From positions 1-64,000 of the forward strand of contig JAPFDS010000052.1 in NCBI GenBank assembly GCA_026168805.1: a stretch of DNA of 64,000 nucleotides. The letters are read 5' to 3'. The position numbers and the translations under genes are program-made. Source of the stretch: Caryophanales bacterium. GTDB taxonomy: Bacteria > Bacillota > Bacilli > Bacillales > Amphibacillaceae. Under the pieces are notes generated by a model. The model ran no database searches and was not told where the DNA came from. It saw nothing but the letters and a program-made list of their open reading frames with translations. This document shows, in pieces, positions 1 to 9,890 of this stretch; positions within the stretch are counted from its first letter, which is position 1, and every line of letters begins with the position of its first letter.

Positions 1-226
1 TTGTGTTGTGACTTTAACTATACAAAAGAAAGGGCCTTTTTTCATGTGTTTTCCACATAATCTCATACAAATCCTGTATTTATATAATTTAAATTATATA
101 AATAGTTCGTATGTTCCCCCACAAACATTTTACTCATACTTCTATATTCATTTTCTTTAAATTCTTTCGCTCTTTTTTCGAGCGGATTACTAATATATAA
201 TATATGTCGTTATATGCCAACACCTT
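1..226. other. AT-rich region with no gene seen
   Basis: No convincing reading frame, terminator or RNA was recognised in this stretch. It lies downstream of the rhodanese gene, which reads leftwards into it. Confidence 0.5.
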
Positions 227-541
227 TTATTTAAAAAAGATGTCTCCTTCCCACTCAAGCATTCCGCCAACCATGTTATATGAAGTGTAGCCTTGTTCTT
301 GTAAATAGAGTGCAGCCGAATTACTTCGTTGCCCTGAACGACAAATACAAATAATCTCTTTTGATGGATCCAGTTCATCCATAGATGAAGGTAACGACTG
401 GAGAGGTATATGTTTTGCTTGTTCGATCATCCCCTGTAATACCTCTATATCTTCTCGAACATCCAAGATAATGCATGGCTTTTTTTCATTTATATATTCC
501 TCAACTTCTTTTGGACTAATTTCTTTTGCTTTCCCTTCCAT
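227..541 (-). CDS. single-domain rhodanese-like sulfurtransferase
   Basis: A small cytoplasmic protein of about 104 residues made of one rhodanese fold. The loop CRSGQRS near residue 68 carries the active-site cysteine that would hold a persulfide, and a LDVRE segment near residue 28 is the usual N-terminal rhodanese motif. The start chosen is the second ATG (541): GAGAGG abuts the upstream in-frame ATG at 550 but sits about 9 nt before this one. Sulfur donor and acceptor cannot be told from sequence. It stands alone, divergent from the secreted protein at 752. Confidence 0.85.
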   Translation of the reverse strand: MEGKAKEISPKEVEEYINEKKPCIILDVREDIEVLQGMIEQAKHIPLQSLPSSMDELDPSKEIICICRSGQRSNSAALYLQEQGYTSYNMVGGMLEWEGDIFFK

Positions 542-751
542 AAATGCCATCCTCTCTCTACACGTAACTCAGCGCGATCAAATAAATCTTTTCTAAAGTA
601 AATGGCTCTAGATGTGCACTCCTTTAGAGCGATCAACAAATGAAGTACGTAGAATTATAACGTATTAAAATACGACTCATTTATTTTACAACATTTTTGA
701 ATACAATCAACCCATTTAACGCATCTTATCTAATATAAGGAGGTTGTCATC

Positions 752-1480
752 ATGTTTGTACGACTTTTAGCTTTTTTTATAGGAATAGCTGCAATATTTC
801 CCATGTATGCAAAAGCTGATAACACCATTGTTATTGATACGTATCATATGGATGTAACTGGGGATGGGGTAAACGAAACAATTGTATTGCAAGGTGAAAA
901 ACTAGCTTCGCATAGTACATACTTCCCTTTGGTCGTTATTAAAATTGAATCGCAAAATGACGAAAGTTGGGATATTACATTACCTGGAGGCTTTAAACCT
1001 ACGATACAATTCGTTGATGTAACAAATAATGGTACATTTGAACTTTTGTACAAGGATAGTCTGAACAGTAGTCAGCAAATGTATACGAACAACATCTTTA
1101 CGTTTGATGGAAATCGTTTTACATCTATTCCGATTCCCGAAAACTCTTTTGCTCATGGTTCATTCCAAGAAAATTTCATCGTTCACATTCATTTAAAACC
1201 TCATCATGAACCTAAAGTTATTGATGTAAAGGATCAAGCAACGGATTATATCGATGTAGGTATATACGACAAAGAAGGACAATTACCTCAACAGCAAAAC
1301 GCGATGATTGAACCCGTTCATTTGATAGAATCTACTTCCGCGGAGGAATCACCAACTATTATCAGCACATCCCAAAAGGTTTCTTCAATGATTGACTCGA
1401 GTGAAATAGGAACGATTCAGTCAACGTGGATTTACGAAGAACGATCATGGAAATTATTAGATACTACGTGGCAAGAGTGA
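752..1480 (+). CDS. secreted hypothetical protein with signal peptide
   Basis: A 242-residue protein of unrecognised family. A hydrophobic N-terminus (residues 1-22, ending MYAKA before DN) looks like a Sec signal peptide with an AXA cleavage site, and no lipobox cysteine follows, so the product is probably secreted. DVTGDGVNE (about residues 33-41) has the Asp/Asn spacing of a calcium-binding or FG-GAP-like loop, and a similar FVDVTNNG follows near residue 90. AGGAGG lies 8 nt before the ATG. Function unknown. Confidence 0.75.
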   Translation: MFVRLLAFFIGIAAIFPMYAKADNTIVIDTYHMDVTGDGVNETIVLQGEKLASHSTYFPLVVIKIESQNDESWDITLPGGFKPTIQFVDVTNNGTFELLYKDSLNSSQQMYTNNIFTFDGNRFTSIPIPENSFAHGSFQENFIVHIHLKPHHEPKVIDVKDQATDYIDVGIYDKEGQLPQQQNAMIEPVHLIESTSAEESPTIISTSQKVSSMIDSSEIGTIQSTWIYEERSWKLLDTTWQE

Positions 1481-1501
1481 AATGAATGTGACATAGTAAA
1501 C

Positions 1502-1535
1502 TAAAGGCAACCGCATCATCATGCGATTGCCTTTA
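1502..1535. terminator. bidirectional hairpin between convergent genes
   Basis: Arms TAAAGGCAA-C-CGCAT and ATGCG-A-TTGCCTTTA pair around a CATC loop. The hairpin lies between the convergent ends of the secreted protein gene and leuS. Confidence 0.75.
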
Positions 1536-1541
1536 AATATG

Positions 1542-3950
1542 TTAGTTTGCAACGATATTTACAAGTTTACCTGGAACAACAATTACTTTCCGAACCGTTT
1601 TTCCTTCAATCCAAGATTGAATCGTTTCATCTTCTAGTGCTATTTTCTCTAAATCATCTTTAGAAATATCTTTGGGAACATGTACTTTAGAACGAACTCT
1701 TCCCATCACTTGAAGGACAATCTCTACTTCTTCATCTACTATTTTTGCTTCATCATATGCTGGCCATGACACATACGCTAAGGAAGAATCGTTTCCAAGG
1801 AGTTCCCATAACTCCTCACACATATGAGGTGCAATGGGTGATAGAATTTTAATAAATCCTTCAGCGTACTCTTTAGGAAGTTCTCCAACTTTATACACTT
1901 CATTCACGAATACCATCATTTGTGAAATAGCTGTATTAAAATGTAGCGCATTATAATCTTCTGTTACTTTCTTGATTGTTTCATTATACACCTTATCTAA
2001 AGATGAAACTTCTTGATCAACTACTTTCTTTGAAACGCCACCTTCTTCATCAACAATCGATCTCCATACACGATCTAAAAAGCGACGGGATCCATCCAAT
2101 CCGGTTGTAGACCAAGAAACGTCAGCATCTAAAGGTCCCATAAACATTTCGTATAAACGCAATGTATCTGCACCATGTGACTCTATAATGTCATCGGGAT
2201 CAACAACATTTCCTTTTGACTTACTCATTTTTTCACTATTTTTCAAAATCATCCCTTGGTTAAATAATTTCGTAAATGGTTCACTCGTTGGTACGACTCC
2301 AATATCATAGAGCACTTTGTGCCAAAAGCGCGCGTATAACAAATGAAGGACTGCATGCTCAGCTCCACCTACATATATATCTACCGGAAGCCATTCTTCA
2401 AGTGCTTTTGGATCTGCTAATGCTTCATCATTATGTGGGTCAATATAGCGTAAGAAATACCAACTACTTCCCGCCCATTGTGGCATCGTGTTTGTTTCCC
2501 TGCGCCCTTTCATCCCTGTTTCAGGATCTGTTACATGAATCCATTCGCTATTAGCTAACGGGGATTCACCTGTTCCTGAAGGTTTTATTTCAGTCATTTC
2601 AGGTAAAATCAGTGGCAACTCTTCTTCCGGAACAGTCGACATTGTCCCATCTTCCCAATGTATAATTGGAATGGGTTCTCCCCAATAGCGCTGGCGTGAA
2701 AATAACCAATCTCTTAATCGATAACTTATTTTCTTTTCACCTTTGTTATTGGCTTCTAACCAATCAATCATTGTTGAAATGGCTTCTTCATTTGAAAGTC
2801 CATTCAAAAAGTCAGAATTGATATGTGCTCCATCCCCGATGTAAGGCTCTTCTTCAATGTTCCCGCCTTCAATGACTGCTTTTATAGGTAATTCAAATGT
2901 TTTAGCAAATTCATAGTCCCGTTCATCATGCGCCGGTACTGCCATAATGGCTCCTGTCCCGTAAGACATTAGAACATAATCCGCCACCCAAATAGGCATT
3001 TTTTCTTCGTTTACAGGGTTGATTGCATATGCGCCCGTAAACACACCTGTTTTTGTTTTTGCTAAATCTGTACGTTCTAAATCCGACTTTGTTAGGACTT
3101 CTTCCTGATATGCTTCAACCGCTTCTCTTTGTTCTTCCGTCGCAATGTCTTGAACAAATGAATGTTCAGGAGCTAACACTGCATAGGTTGCACCAAATAA
3201 TGTGTCAGGGCGTGTCGTAAACACGGTGAATTCTTTGTCATGTCCTTCTATCTCAAAAGTGACATTTGCCCCTTCCGAACGACCAATCCAATTGCGTTGC
3301 ATATCTTTGATACTTTCTGGCCAATCCAGATTGTCCAAATCATCTAGTAAACGGTCCGCATATGCAGTGATTTTAAGCATCCACTGTTTCATTGGCTTAC
3401 GAACAACCGGATGTCCTCCCCGTTCACTTTTCCCGTCAATCACTTCTTCATTTGCCAAAACGGTCCCAAGTGCAGGACACCAATTCACTGGAACCTCGTC
3501 AATATATGCGAGACCTTTTTCATACAACTTTGTAAAAATCCATTGTGTCCATTTATAATAAGATGGATCTGTCGTATCAATTTCTCGATTCCAGTCATAT
3601 GAAAAGCCTAAACTTTTCAATTGACGCTTTAAAGTTGAGATATTATGTTGTGTAAATGTTGCAGGACTATTGCCTGTGTCCAGTGCATATTGTTCGGCTG
3701 GTAACCCAAATGCATCCCACCCCATTGGATGTAACACTTCATACCCTTGCATGCGTTTCATTCGAGAATAAATGTCTGTAGCCGTATATCCGACTGGATG
3801 TCCTACGTGTAATCCTGTTCCAGATGGATATGGGAACATGTCTAGTGCATACACTTTTTCTTTTGGAGAATATGTATCTGTTTTAAACGTATGATGGTCT
3901 TTCCAATAGGATTGCCATTTCTGTTCAACCGTCTGATGGTCATAACTCAT
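1542..3950 (-). CDS. leuS: leucyl-tRNA synthetase
   Basis: Charges tRNA-Leu with leucine in the cytoplasm. The 802-residue length is that of bacterial LeuRS. The class I signature HVGH is at residues 48-51 and KMSKS, followed by KGNVVDPDD, lies near residue 575; the CP1 editing insertion lies between them. The start is the ATG at 3950, preceded by AAGGAGG; the frame stays open upstream for 18 codons into the leader but without a ribosome site. A leucine T-box leader sits directly upstream, so expression should respond to uncharged tRNA-Leu. The next genes in the opposite direction, ytqB and ytoA, are familiar B. subtilis neighbours. Confidence 0.98.
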   Translation of the reverse strand: MSYDHQTVEQKWQSYWKDHHTFKTDTYSPKEKVYALDMFPYPSGTGLHVGHPVGYTATDIYSRMKRMQGYEVLHPMGWDAFGLPAEQYALDTGNSPATFTQHNISTLKRQLKSLGFSYDWNREIDTTDPSYYKWTQWIFTKLYEKGLAYIDEVPVNWCPALGTVLANEEVIDGKSERGGHPVVRKPMKQWMLKITAYADRLLDDLDNLDWPESIKDMQRNWIGRSEGANVTFEIEGHDKEFTVFTTRPDTLFGATYAVLAPEHSFVQDIATEEQREAVEAYQEEVLTKSDLERTDLAKTKTGVFTGAYAINPVNEEKMPIWVADYVLMSYGTGAIMAVPAHDERDYEFAKTFELPIKAVIEGGNIEEEPYIGDGAHINSDFLNGLSNEEAISTMIDWLEANNKGEKKISYRLRDWLFSRQRYWGEPIPIIHWEDGTMSTVPEEELPLILPEMTEIKPSGTGESPLANSEWIHVTDPETGMKGRRETNTMPQWAGSSWYFLRYIDPHNDEALADPKALEEWLPVDIYVGGAEHAVLHLLYARFWHKVLYDIGVVPTSEPFTKLFNQGMILKNSEKMSKSKGNVVDPDDIIESHGADTLRLYEMFMGPLDADVSWSTTGLDGSRRFLDRVWRSIVDEEGGVSKKVVDQEVSSLDKVYNETIKKVTEDYNALHFNTAISQMMVFVNEVYKVGELPKEYAEGFIKILSPIAPHMCEELWELLGNDSSLAYVSWPAYDEAKIVDEEVEIVLQVMGRVRSKVHVPKDISKDDLEKIALEDETIQSWIEGKTVRKVIVVPGKLVNIVAN

Positions 3951-3979
3951 TGTTATTTCCTCCTTCATATATGTACAAT

Positions 3980-4017
3980 AAAAAAAGCCTCCACATCCCA
4001 GCATAGGGACGAGAAGC
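3980..4017 (-). terminator. T-box intrinsic terminator of leuS
   Basis: On the minus strand GCTTCT-CGTCCC pairs with GGGATG-(bulged T)-GGAGGC around a short loop, followed by a run of seven T. It lies immediately 3' of the antiterminator motif. Confidence 0.88.
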
Positions 4018-4240
4018 TACATTCCCGCGGTGCCACCCAAATTAACGTGTAATAAACGTTCACTTGTATCCTTAACGTGGAAGTCCGGCAACCATTACTA
4101 AGTCTTCATCGTTGCGACAAAAAAGGTGAGTTCTACGTAAGCGAGGGAGCAATTTGCACCACACATTGCCTCTCTTAACCGCCGTCTACATATACTAGTC
4201 CTTTATAGCGTCGTTAATCTATTAATACATGCATTTTAAT
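3987..4240 (-). promoter_or_regulatory. T-box leader of leuS (leucine specifier)
   Basis: The minus strand carries the hallmark T-box sequence GGGTGGCACCGCGG at 4038-4025, just before the terminator. A GAACTC sequence at 4133-4128 has the context of a specifier loop, making CTC (Leu) the likely specifier codon. Uncharged tRNA-Leu would pair with the specifier and with the TGGC bulge and stabilise the antiterminator. The 5' boundary is approximate. Confidence 0.93.
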
Positions 4241-4348
4241 GAAAGTTACAAAAATTGTCAAGAAACATTGCTATTTATAATTATAGCCAACTTCGATCCC
4301 TTCATATACCATTTCCCTTTTCTTCATTATTTAACTCATGATACAATA

Positions 4349-4372
4349 GAATGAATTTCATCATTACCAAAG
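4349..4372 (+). repeat. degraded arm of the short MITE-like repeat
   Basis: GAATGAATTTCATCATTACC matches the left arm of the intact copies at 50256 and 54406 with one or two changes. No partner arm is seen here. It lies between the leuS T-box and ytqB. Confidence 0.55.
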
Positions 4373-4410
4373 GTTAAAATTTAACGAACATGAAAGAAGG
4401 AGTACAAACG

Positions 4411-4974
4411 ATGCTCATTAAGGGAATCATACAATACGCACATCATTTATTAGAAGAATCTGTTACAGAAGGAGAAGTTGTGATCGATGCGACTTGTGGC
4501 AATGGAAATGATACGCTATTTCTGAGCCATCTTGTTGGAAATACTGGTCGAGTCATAGGGTTTGACATTCAAAAGGAAGCGATCGAAGCAACTGGAGATT
4601 TATTAAAAAAACATCATCGAACAAATATGACGCTTGTTCATGATAGTCATGCACATATGTACAAATATGTTTCCTCACAATCTACGATTGGAGGAGCTAT
4701 TTTTAATTTAGGTTATTTACCAAGAAGTGATAAAAAGATCATTACCCAACCAGAGTCAACCATTGAAGCAATTGATAAAATACTTCCTATTTTAAAGGCA
4801 AAAGGAATGGTTGTGCTTGTCGTTTATCATGGCCATGAAGGTGGGAAAGACGAGAAACAAGAATTGCTTCGGTATATTATGCAATTAGATCAAAAGAATT
4901 ACTCTGTATTACGATATGGATTCATTAATCAAAAAAACAATCCACCATTTATTTTAGCCGTCCAAAAGAAATAG
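4411..4974 (+). CDS. ytqB: SAM-dependent class I methyltransferase, YtqB family
   Basis: A 187-residue Rossmann-fold methyltransferase of the family annotated as putative rRNA methylase. Motif I is DATCGNGNDT at about residues 26-35, with GFDIQ as the acidic strand that contacts the SAM ribose. A NLGYLPRSDK segment in the middle is typical of this family. The start at 4411 has AAGAAGGAG 8 nt upstream; the earlier in-frame ATG at 4390 overlaps that site. The substrate is not established. It adjoins leuS as in B. subtilis. Confidence 0.9.
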   Translation: MLIKGIIQYAHHLLEESVTEGEVVIDATCGNGNDTLFLSHLVGNTGRVIGFDIQKEAIEATGDLLKKHHRTNMTLVHDSHAHMYKYVSSQSTIGGAIFNLGYLPRSDKKIITQPESTIEAIDKILPILKAKGMVVLVVYHGHEGGKDEKQELLRYIMQLDQKNYSVLRYGFINQKNNPPFILAVQKK

Positions 4975-5008
4975 TTACGTGTATGATTTATTGTTAAGGG
5001 GGATACGT

Positions 5009-5524
5009 ATGATTCATTCATATAAAAATCAATCACCTGAGATTCATCCAACTACTTATGTAGCAAAAAATGCAACAATCATTGGGGATGTATCAATCGG
5101 GGAAGATTGTAGCATTTGGTTTCAAACCGTCGTACGAGGGGATGTTGCACCGACTCGCATCGGCAAACGTGTAAACATTCAAGATTTATCAATGATTCAC
5201 CAAAGCCCAGATTTACCTGTTCATATCGAGGATGACGTTACCATCGGTCATCAAGTAACAATTCACGGGGCAACGATTCGTAAAAACGCGCTCGTTGGTA
5301 TGGGAACAATGGTTTTAGATGGTGCTGAAGTCGGCGAAAATGCGTATATAGGTGCTGGTAGCCTCGTTACACCAGGTAAAAAAATACCTCCTAACACACT
5401 CGCATTTGGTCGCCCAGCAAGAGTTGTTCGTGATTTAACCGAAGAAGATTACGAAGAAATGAAACGCATTAGGCAATCTTATGTTGAAAAAGGTAAATAT
5501 TACAAAGAACATACAGATTTATAG
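5009..5524 (+). CDS. ytoA: gamma-class carbonic anhydrase-like hexapeptide-repeat protein
   Basis: A 171-residue left-handed beta-helix protein. Repeated hexapeptides (IIGDVSIG, VTIGHQVTIHGATI, NAYIGAGSLV) run through residues 25-135, followed by a C-terminal helix. The His residues in IHQSP, IGHQ and IHGA are placed as the metal ligands of gamma carbonic anhydrases, although catalytic activity in this subfamily is not assured. The ATG at 5009 has a GGGGG site 6-7 nt upstream; an in-frame ATG 10 codons earlier lacks one. The gene follows ytqB by 34 nt and may be cotranscribed with it. Confidence 0.9.
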   Translation: MIHSYKNQSPEIHPTTYVAKNATIIGDVSIGEDCSIWFQTVVRGDVAPTRIGKRVNIQDLSMIHQSPDLPVHIEDDVTIGHQVTIHGATIRKNALVGMGTMVLDGAEVGENAYIGAGSLVTPGKKIPPNTLAFGRPARVVRDLTEEDYEEMKRIRQSYVEKGKYYKEHTDL

Positions 5525-5529
5525 TAAAA

Positions 5530-5566
5530 TACAGCGATTGGACATATATCCAACCGCTGTATTTTT
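5530..5566. terminator. bidirectional terminator after ytoA
   Basis: TACAGCG-A-TTGGA and TCCAA-C-CGCTGTA pair around CATATA, followed by TTTTTT on the plus strand. It serves ytoA and probably the convergent acetamidase gene. Confidence 0.88.
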
Positions 5567-6465
5567 TATTTAAACGCATAATTATATTTATCTACAACAG
5601 ATTTTGGTATTTCTACTCGTGCTGTTTTCATTGGATTCACGATTTGACATACACGTAAATCGCCTACTGCAGATAATAACATCCCCGCTTCAATCGGATC
5701 CATCTGTAATCGCTCAATGAGAAACGACTGCATGTTCTCGGCTGCTTTCACAGATGCATCATCTAACGTTTCAGCTGAAGCGAGAGTCATAAATTGGTCC
5801 TCATTCACAATACAAGGAAGAGGATACTCTTGGCCTTTTACTACAGTTACACGAACAGTTGTTACAGACGGGATCTCCACACCGCAAATGAGCAACTCAC
5901 CGTCACCCATATTCGAATGAGCATCTCCCATCGAAAGGAGTGCTCCAGGTTGATTGACTGGTAAATATAGTGTAGCCCCTTTTTCCACACGCTTACAGTC
6001 TAAATTCCCACCATGATCTCCAGGTGTACCAGTAGGGATATCCTCATTAGCTGCCGCCGTTCCTATAACTCCTACCATCGGATCAATTGGAAAGGATAAA
6101 TGTTCATTAAAAATAGCCCTTCCATCTTTAATAGGAATGATTTTTGTTTTCTCTTGATCAACTGTTTTTGCGAATGTTCCAGCATTTGGAATAGTTGTCA
6201 TTGCTGCTTGATCTCCTATTTCTAAATCAAGAATTTCAACTTTAAGTGTGTCCCCTACCTCTGCACCTTCTACATATAACGGACCAGTAGCAGGGTTAAT
6301 ATTGGCCCAACCAATCGAACTAAATGTATCTTCTTCACTCTGAATGGAGTTGCTGAAGCAATCAAATGATTCAAATACGACTGTACTACCAGATGCTACC
6401 TTGTCCACTCCTTCATTTGAAGGACCCATTTCCAAAACAAATTTTTCTTTAGGTATCGTTGTCAT
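5566..6465 (-). CDS. acetamidase/formamidase family amidohydrolase
   Basis: A 299-residue member of the FmdA/AmdA family, which hydrolyses short amides such as formamide or acetamide to ammonia and a carboxylate. Family landmarks are PGDHGGNLDCK near residue 155 and LLSMGDAHSNMGDGEL near residue 180, which hold the conserved metal-binding Asp/His residues. The ATG at 6465 is preferred because AAGGAGA lies 6 nt before it; the first ATG two codons upstream nearly abuts the site. No amide transporter or nitrogen regulator is adjacent, so the substrate is unknown. It lies just downstream of metK on the same strand. Confidence 0.88.
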   Translation of the reverse strand: MTTIPKEKFVLEMGPSNEGVDKVASGSTVVFESFDCFSNSIQSEEDTFSSIGWANINPATGPLYVEGAEVGDTLKVEILDLEIGDQAAMTTIPNAGTFAKTVDQEKTKIIPIKDGRAIFNEHLSFPIDPMVGVIGTAAANEDIPTGTPGDHGGNLDCKRVEKGATLYLPVNQPGALLSMGDAHSNMGDGELLICGVEIPSVTTVRVTVVKGQEYPLPCIVNEDQFMTLASAETLDDASVKAAENMQSFLIERLQMDPIEAGMLLSAVGDLRVCQIVNPMKTARVEIPKSVVDKYNYAFK

Positions 6466-6505
6466 ATGCATTCTCCTTGATGTAGTATGTTTTTATTAAA
6501 ATAAC

Positions 6506-7699
6506 TTACTTTAAATACGCGCTAAGTTGTTCTACTTTATCCGTCTTTTCCCACGTAAAGGTTGTATCTTCTCTGCCAAAATGACCGTATGCTGCAGTTT
6601 GCTTATAGATAGGCTTACGTAAATCTAACATTTCAATGATACTGGCAGGGCGAAGATCGAATGTATCATGAATAGCTTGTTCAATAATGTTTTCGGATAT
6701 TTTATTCGTTCCAAATGTGTCAATTGAAATAGAGACAGGTTCCGCAACACCAATTGCATAAGCAATTTGCACTTCACATTTTTGTGCTAGTTTCGCTGCG
6801 ACAATGTTTTTCGCTACGTAACGAGCCGCATAAGCAGCTGAGCGATCGACTTTCGTTGCATCTTTTCCGCTGAATGCTCCTCCACCATGACGGGCATATC
6901 CTCCGTATGTATCGACAATAATTTTTCTACCTGTTAGGCCTACGTCTCCTTGTGGTCCTCCGATTACAAACCGACCTGTTGGGTTAATAAAATATTTCGT
7001 ATGATCATCCAGTAAATGTGCTGGAATCACAGGTGTAATAACATGTGTAATTAAATCTTTTTTAATTTGTTCCGTCATTACGTCTTCTTGATGTTGGGTT
7101 GAAATAATAACTGTATCAATCCGAACAGGTTTGTCATGTTCATCATACTCTACCGTTACTTGAGTTTTCCCATCTGGTCGTAAATAGGGTAACGTTTCAT
7201 CTTTACGAATCGTAGTGAGTTGTTTGGCTAGCTGGTGAGCTAGAGAGATTGGCAGAGGCATAAGCTCTTCTGTCTCATCGCTCGCATAACCAAACATTAA
7301 CCCTTGGTCCCCTGCTCCAATGGATGCAGATGCATCCATTCCTTCACCCGTTCGAGCTTCTAATGCTTCACTCACACCACCAGCAATGTCAGGTGATTGT
7401 TCATCAATGGCTGTTAATACGGCACATGTGTCAGCATCAAACCCGTATTTAGCACGTGTATAACCTATTTCTTTAATGGTATCTCGCACAATGATCGGTA
7501 TATCTACGTATGCTTCCGTAGTAATTTCTCCCGCCACAAGAACAAGTCCAGTTGTGACAGTTGTTTCACAAGCGACGCGCGCATGTGGATCTTTTGATAG
7601 AATTGCATCTAATATAGCGTCTGATATTTGATCGCACATTTTATCAGGATGTCCTTCTGTTACTGATTCTGAAGTAAATAATCGTCGGTTGACTTGCAT
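6506..7699 (-). CDS. metK: S-adenosylmethionine synthetase
   Basis: Makes SAM from methionine and ATP. The 397-residue product has GHPDK near residue 18 for ATP, the signature [15 protein letters not shown] near residue 118 and the glycine-rich GGGAFSGKD loop near residue 265, so it looks complete. The start is the ATG at 7699, with GGGAGG 9 nt upstream; a TTG two codons earlier is only 3 nt from that site. A SAM-I riboswitch precedes it, implying feedback by SAM. Confidence 0.98.
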   Translation of the reverse strand: MQVNRRLFTSESVTEGHPDKMCDQISDAILDAILSKDPHARVACETTVTTGLVLVAGEITTEAYVDIPIIVRDTIKEIGYTRAKYGFDADTCAVLTAIDEQSPDIAGGVSEALEARTGEGMDASASIGAGDQGLMFGYASDETEELMPLPISLAHQLAKQLTTIRKDETLPYLRPDGKTQVTVEYDEHDKPVRIDTVIISTQHQEDVMTEQIKKDLITHVITPVIPAHLLDDHTKYFINPTGRFVIGGPQGDVGLTGRKIIVDTYGGYARHGGGAFSGKDATKVDRSAAYAARYVAKNIVAAKLAQKCEVQIAYAIGVAEPVSISIDTFGTNKISENIIEQAIHDTFDLRPASIIEMLDLRKPIYKQTAAYGHFGREDTTFTWEKTDKVEQLSAYLK

Positions 7700-7761
7700 T
7701 GTCAAGTTCCTCCCTGCCCATCTACATATAACTCATTCGTTTACCCGTAAAAAACAGAAAA

Positions 7762-7786
7762 CCTCTCCACTAAACATGAGGAAAGG
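7762..7786 (-). terminator. terminator of the metK SAM riboswitch
   Basis: On the minus strand CCTTTCC pairs with GGAGAGG and is followed by TTTTCTGTTTTTT. It lies between the aptamer and metK and is the expected OFF structure. Confidence 0.88.
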
Positions 7787-7789
7787 AAT

Positions 7790-7906
7790 CGACCAACTCC
7801 TCTTATTGTTCAAGAAAATGTTTCTTGCATCAGGTTAGCACCTTTTCACATAGTGATGGTTGCCGGGCTTCACAGGGACTGTCCCTCCACCAACTCCTAA
7901 TAAGAG
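7790..7906 (-). promoter_or_regulatory. metK leader: SAM-I (S-box) riboswitch of metK
   Basis: The minus strand has the S-box core: a P1 strand CTCTTATT (7906-7899), GGTGGAGGGA, CCCGGCAACC, GGTGCTAACC, then the closing AATAAGAG (7807-7800). P1 pairs perfectly over 8 bp. Binding of SAM should free the terminator strand and stop transcription. Confidence 0.95.
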
Positions 7907-8074
7907 TATATGTAATTTTATTTTATAAGTATATTTGCTTATGTTATATATTATCGAAGTTCTAAAATGAAGTCAACTGTTGCATGCCGTTCATAATCCG
8001 TATATAGTAGAAAGGGAAGTTTTTTCAATAAAAAGACTTGAGATCATAATTAGTATGGACTATTCACTTAAATG

Positions 8075-8083
8075 TGTTATACT
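8075..8083 (+). promoter_or_regulatory. candidate extended -10 promoter of pckA
   Basis: TGT-TATACT forms an extended -10 element about 86 nt upstream of the pckA start; no good -35 hexamer accompanies it. This is weak evidence, based only on the match. Confidence 0.4.
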
Positions 8084-8168
8084 AATAGCGAACTTATTGA
8101 TTACAATGTTTTCTAAAGGAAAAGATTTTATTTTCCATACAAATACAATGAATAAAGGTAGGTATCCC

Positions 8169-9749
8169 ATGGAACAGACATCATCTTTACATGAATTATT
8201 AAAGCACCCACAGGCTAGACACAATTTATCTGTAGCTCAGCTTGTAGAGAAAATCCATTCTAGACAAGAAGGTTCATTAACATCTACAGGAGCTGTTCGT
8301 TCTGAAACAGGTGAATATACAGGTCGATCCCCACAAGATCGCTTTATCGTTAGTGACGATATATCTGACGCTAAAGTAGATTGGGGAAAGGTGAATCAAC
8401 CTATTTCAAAAGAGTTATTTCACCGTTTGTACGATAAAGTAACAGCACACCTAAAAGAAAAAGACGAATTGTTCGTGTTTGATGGGTATGCTGGTGCAGA
8501 CGAAAAATATCGTCTTCCTGTCCAAGTCATCAATGAATTTGCATGGCACAACTTGTTTTCACGCCAAATGCTCATTCGTCCTACAGAAGAAGAGTTAGAA
8601 ACACATGAACCAGATTTCACCATTCTTTCTGCACCATCGTTGAAAGCAGATCCTGAAGTAGATGGTACGAACTCAGAAGTCTTCGTAATTATTTCACTTG
8701 AGGAACGTGTGATCTTAATTGGTGGAACTGAATATGCAGGTGAAATTAAGAAATCAGTCTTTTCAATTATGAACTATTTGTTACCACAACAAAACGTTCT
8801 TTCCATGCACTGTTCAGCAAACGTAGGTGAAGAAGGAGATGTTGCTCTTTTCTTCGGTTTATCAGGCACAGGAAAAACTACCCTTTCTGCCGACCCTAAT
8901 CGTCGCCTGATTGGTGATGACGAACACGGTTGGAGTCCAAATGGTGTGTTCAATATTGAAGGTGGATGTTATGCTAAGACGATCAACTTAACGGAAGAAA
9001 ATGAACCACAAATTTTCAAAGCCATTCGTTTTGGTGCCGTTCTTGAAAATGTGATTTTAAATAACGACACACGCATTCCAGATTATGACGATGTATCGTT
9101 AACTGAAAATACGCGTGCAGCATATCCTCTAGAAAACATTGATAATATTGTTACACCTAGTGTAGCTGGACATCCAAATGCGATTATATTTTTAACAGCT
9201 GATGCATCAGGTACATTACCTCCCATCAGCAAATTATCAAAAGAACAAGCCATGTACCACTTCTTAAGTGGATATACGAGTAAGCTTGCGGGAACAGAGC
9301 GTGGAGTAACAGAACCTCAACCAACGTTCTCTGCATGTTTTGGAGCACCATTTTTACCACTGGATCCATCTACATACGCAGAAATGCTTGGGGAGAAAAT
9401 AGACCAGTTTAACGCAAATGTATTCTTAGTAAATACAGGTTGGACTGGAGGATCATATGGTGTAGGTAGCCGTATGAAACTCGGATATACACGTGCAATG
9501 ATTCAGGCTGCACTTCAAGGAGAACTCACCACAGTTGAAACTGAAAAAGACGGTGTTTTTGGTCTAGAAGTTCCAACTCACGTGCCAGGAGTTCCTGATG
9601 AAGTCCTACTTCCAAGAAATACATGGGAAGATAAGACAGCGTACGATGCTGAGGCTCAAAAGTTAGCTACTGCATTCCATGAGAATTTTAAACAATTCAC
9701 TCATGCTAGCGAAGGAATTCAGCAAGCTGGACCAACATATAAAGCATAA
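8169..9749 (+). CDS. pckA: phosphoenolpyruvate carboxykinase (ATP)
   Basis: Converts oxaloacetate and ATP to phosphoenolpyruvate, the entry step of gluconeogenesis. The 526-residue product matches the bacillar enzyme from end to end. Visible are the ATP P-loop GLSGTGKTT near residue 235, GDDEHGWS just after it as the metal and kinase-specific loop, and TGRSPQDRF near residue 55 for substrate binding. The ATG at 8169 has AAAGGTAGG 6 nt upstream. The frame happens to stay open 63 codons further upstream, but that part has no similarity to the family and no ribosome site. Confidence 0.97.
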   Translation: MEQTSSLHELLKHPQARHNLSVAQLVEKIHSRQEGSLTSTGAVRSETGEYTGRSPQDRFIVSDDISDAKVDWGKVNQPISKELFHRLYDKVTAHLKEKDELFVFDGYAGADEKYRLPVQVINEFAWHNLFSRQMLIRPTEEELETHEPDFTILSAPSLKADPEVDGTNSEVFVIISLEERVILIGGTEYAGEIKKSVFSIMNYLLPQQNVLSMHCSANVGEEGDVALFFGLSGTGKTTLSADPNRRLIGDDEHGWSPNGVFNIEGGCYAKTINLTEENEPQIFKAIRFGAVLENVILNNDTRIPDYDDVSLTENTRAAYPLENIDNIVTPSVAGHPNAIIFLTADASGTLPPISKLSKEQAMYHFLSGYTSKLAGTERGVTEPQPTFSACFGAPFLPLDPSTYAEMLGEKIDQFNANVFLVNTGWTGGSYGVGSRMKLGYTRAMIQAALQGELTTVETEKDGVFGLEVPTHVPGVPDEVLLPRNTWEDKTAYDAEAQKLATAFHENFKQFTHASEGIQQAGPTYKA

Positions 9750-9760
9750 ATACACAAGGC

Positions 9761-9799
9761 AAAAACAGACCTTTCAACTCTTGAAAGGTCTGTTTTTTT
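9761..9799 (+). terminator. terminator of pckA
   Basis: AACAGACCTTTCAA and TTGAAAGGTCTGTT form a perfect 14-bp stem around CTC, followed by a T run. Confidence 0.93.
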
Positions 9800-9890
9800 G
9801 TTGCTTTCTTTTATTTGCACATATATTCAACCAAGCGCATAGGCTACTGTGACTAAAGAGTAGTTGCAAGAAAGGAGATATGTGAACCAT

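Noticed and set aside
7980-8168. Open frame extending pckA upstream by 63 codons
   Set aside because: The extension has no family similarity and no ribosome site; a good site and the family N-terminus support the ATG at 8169.
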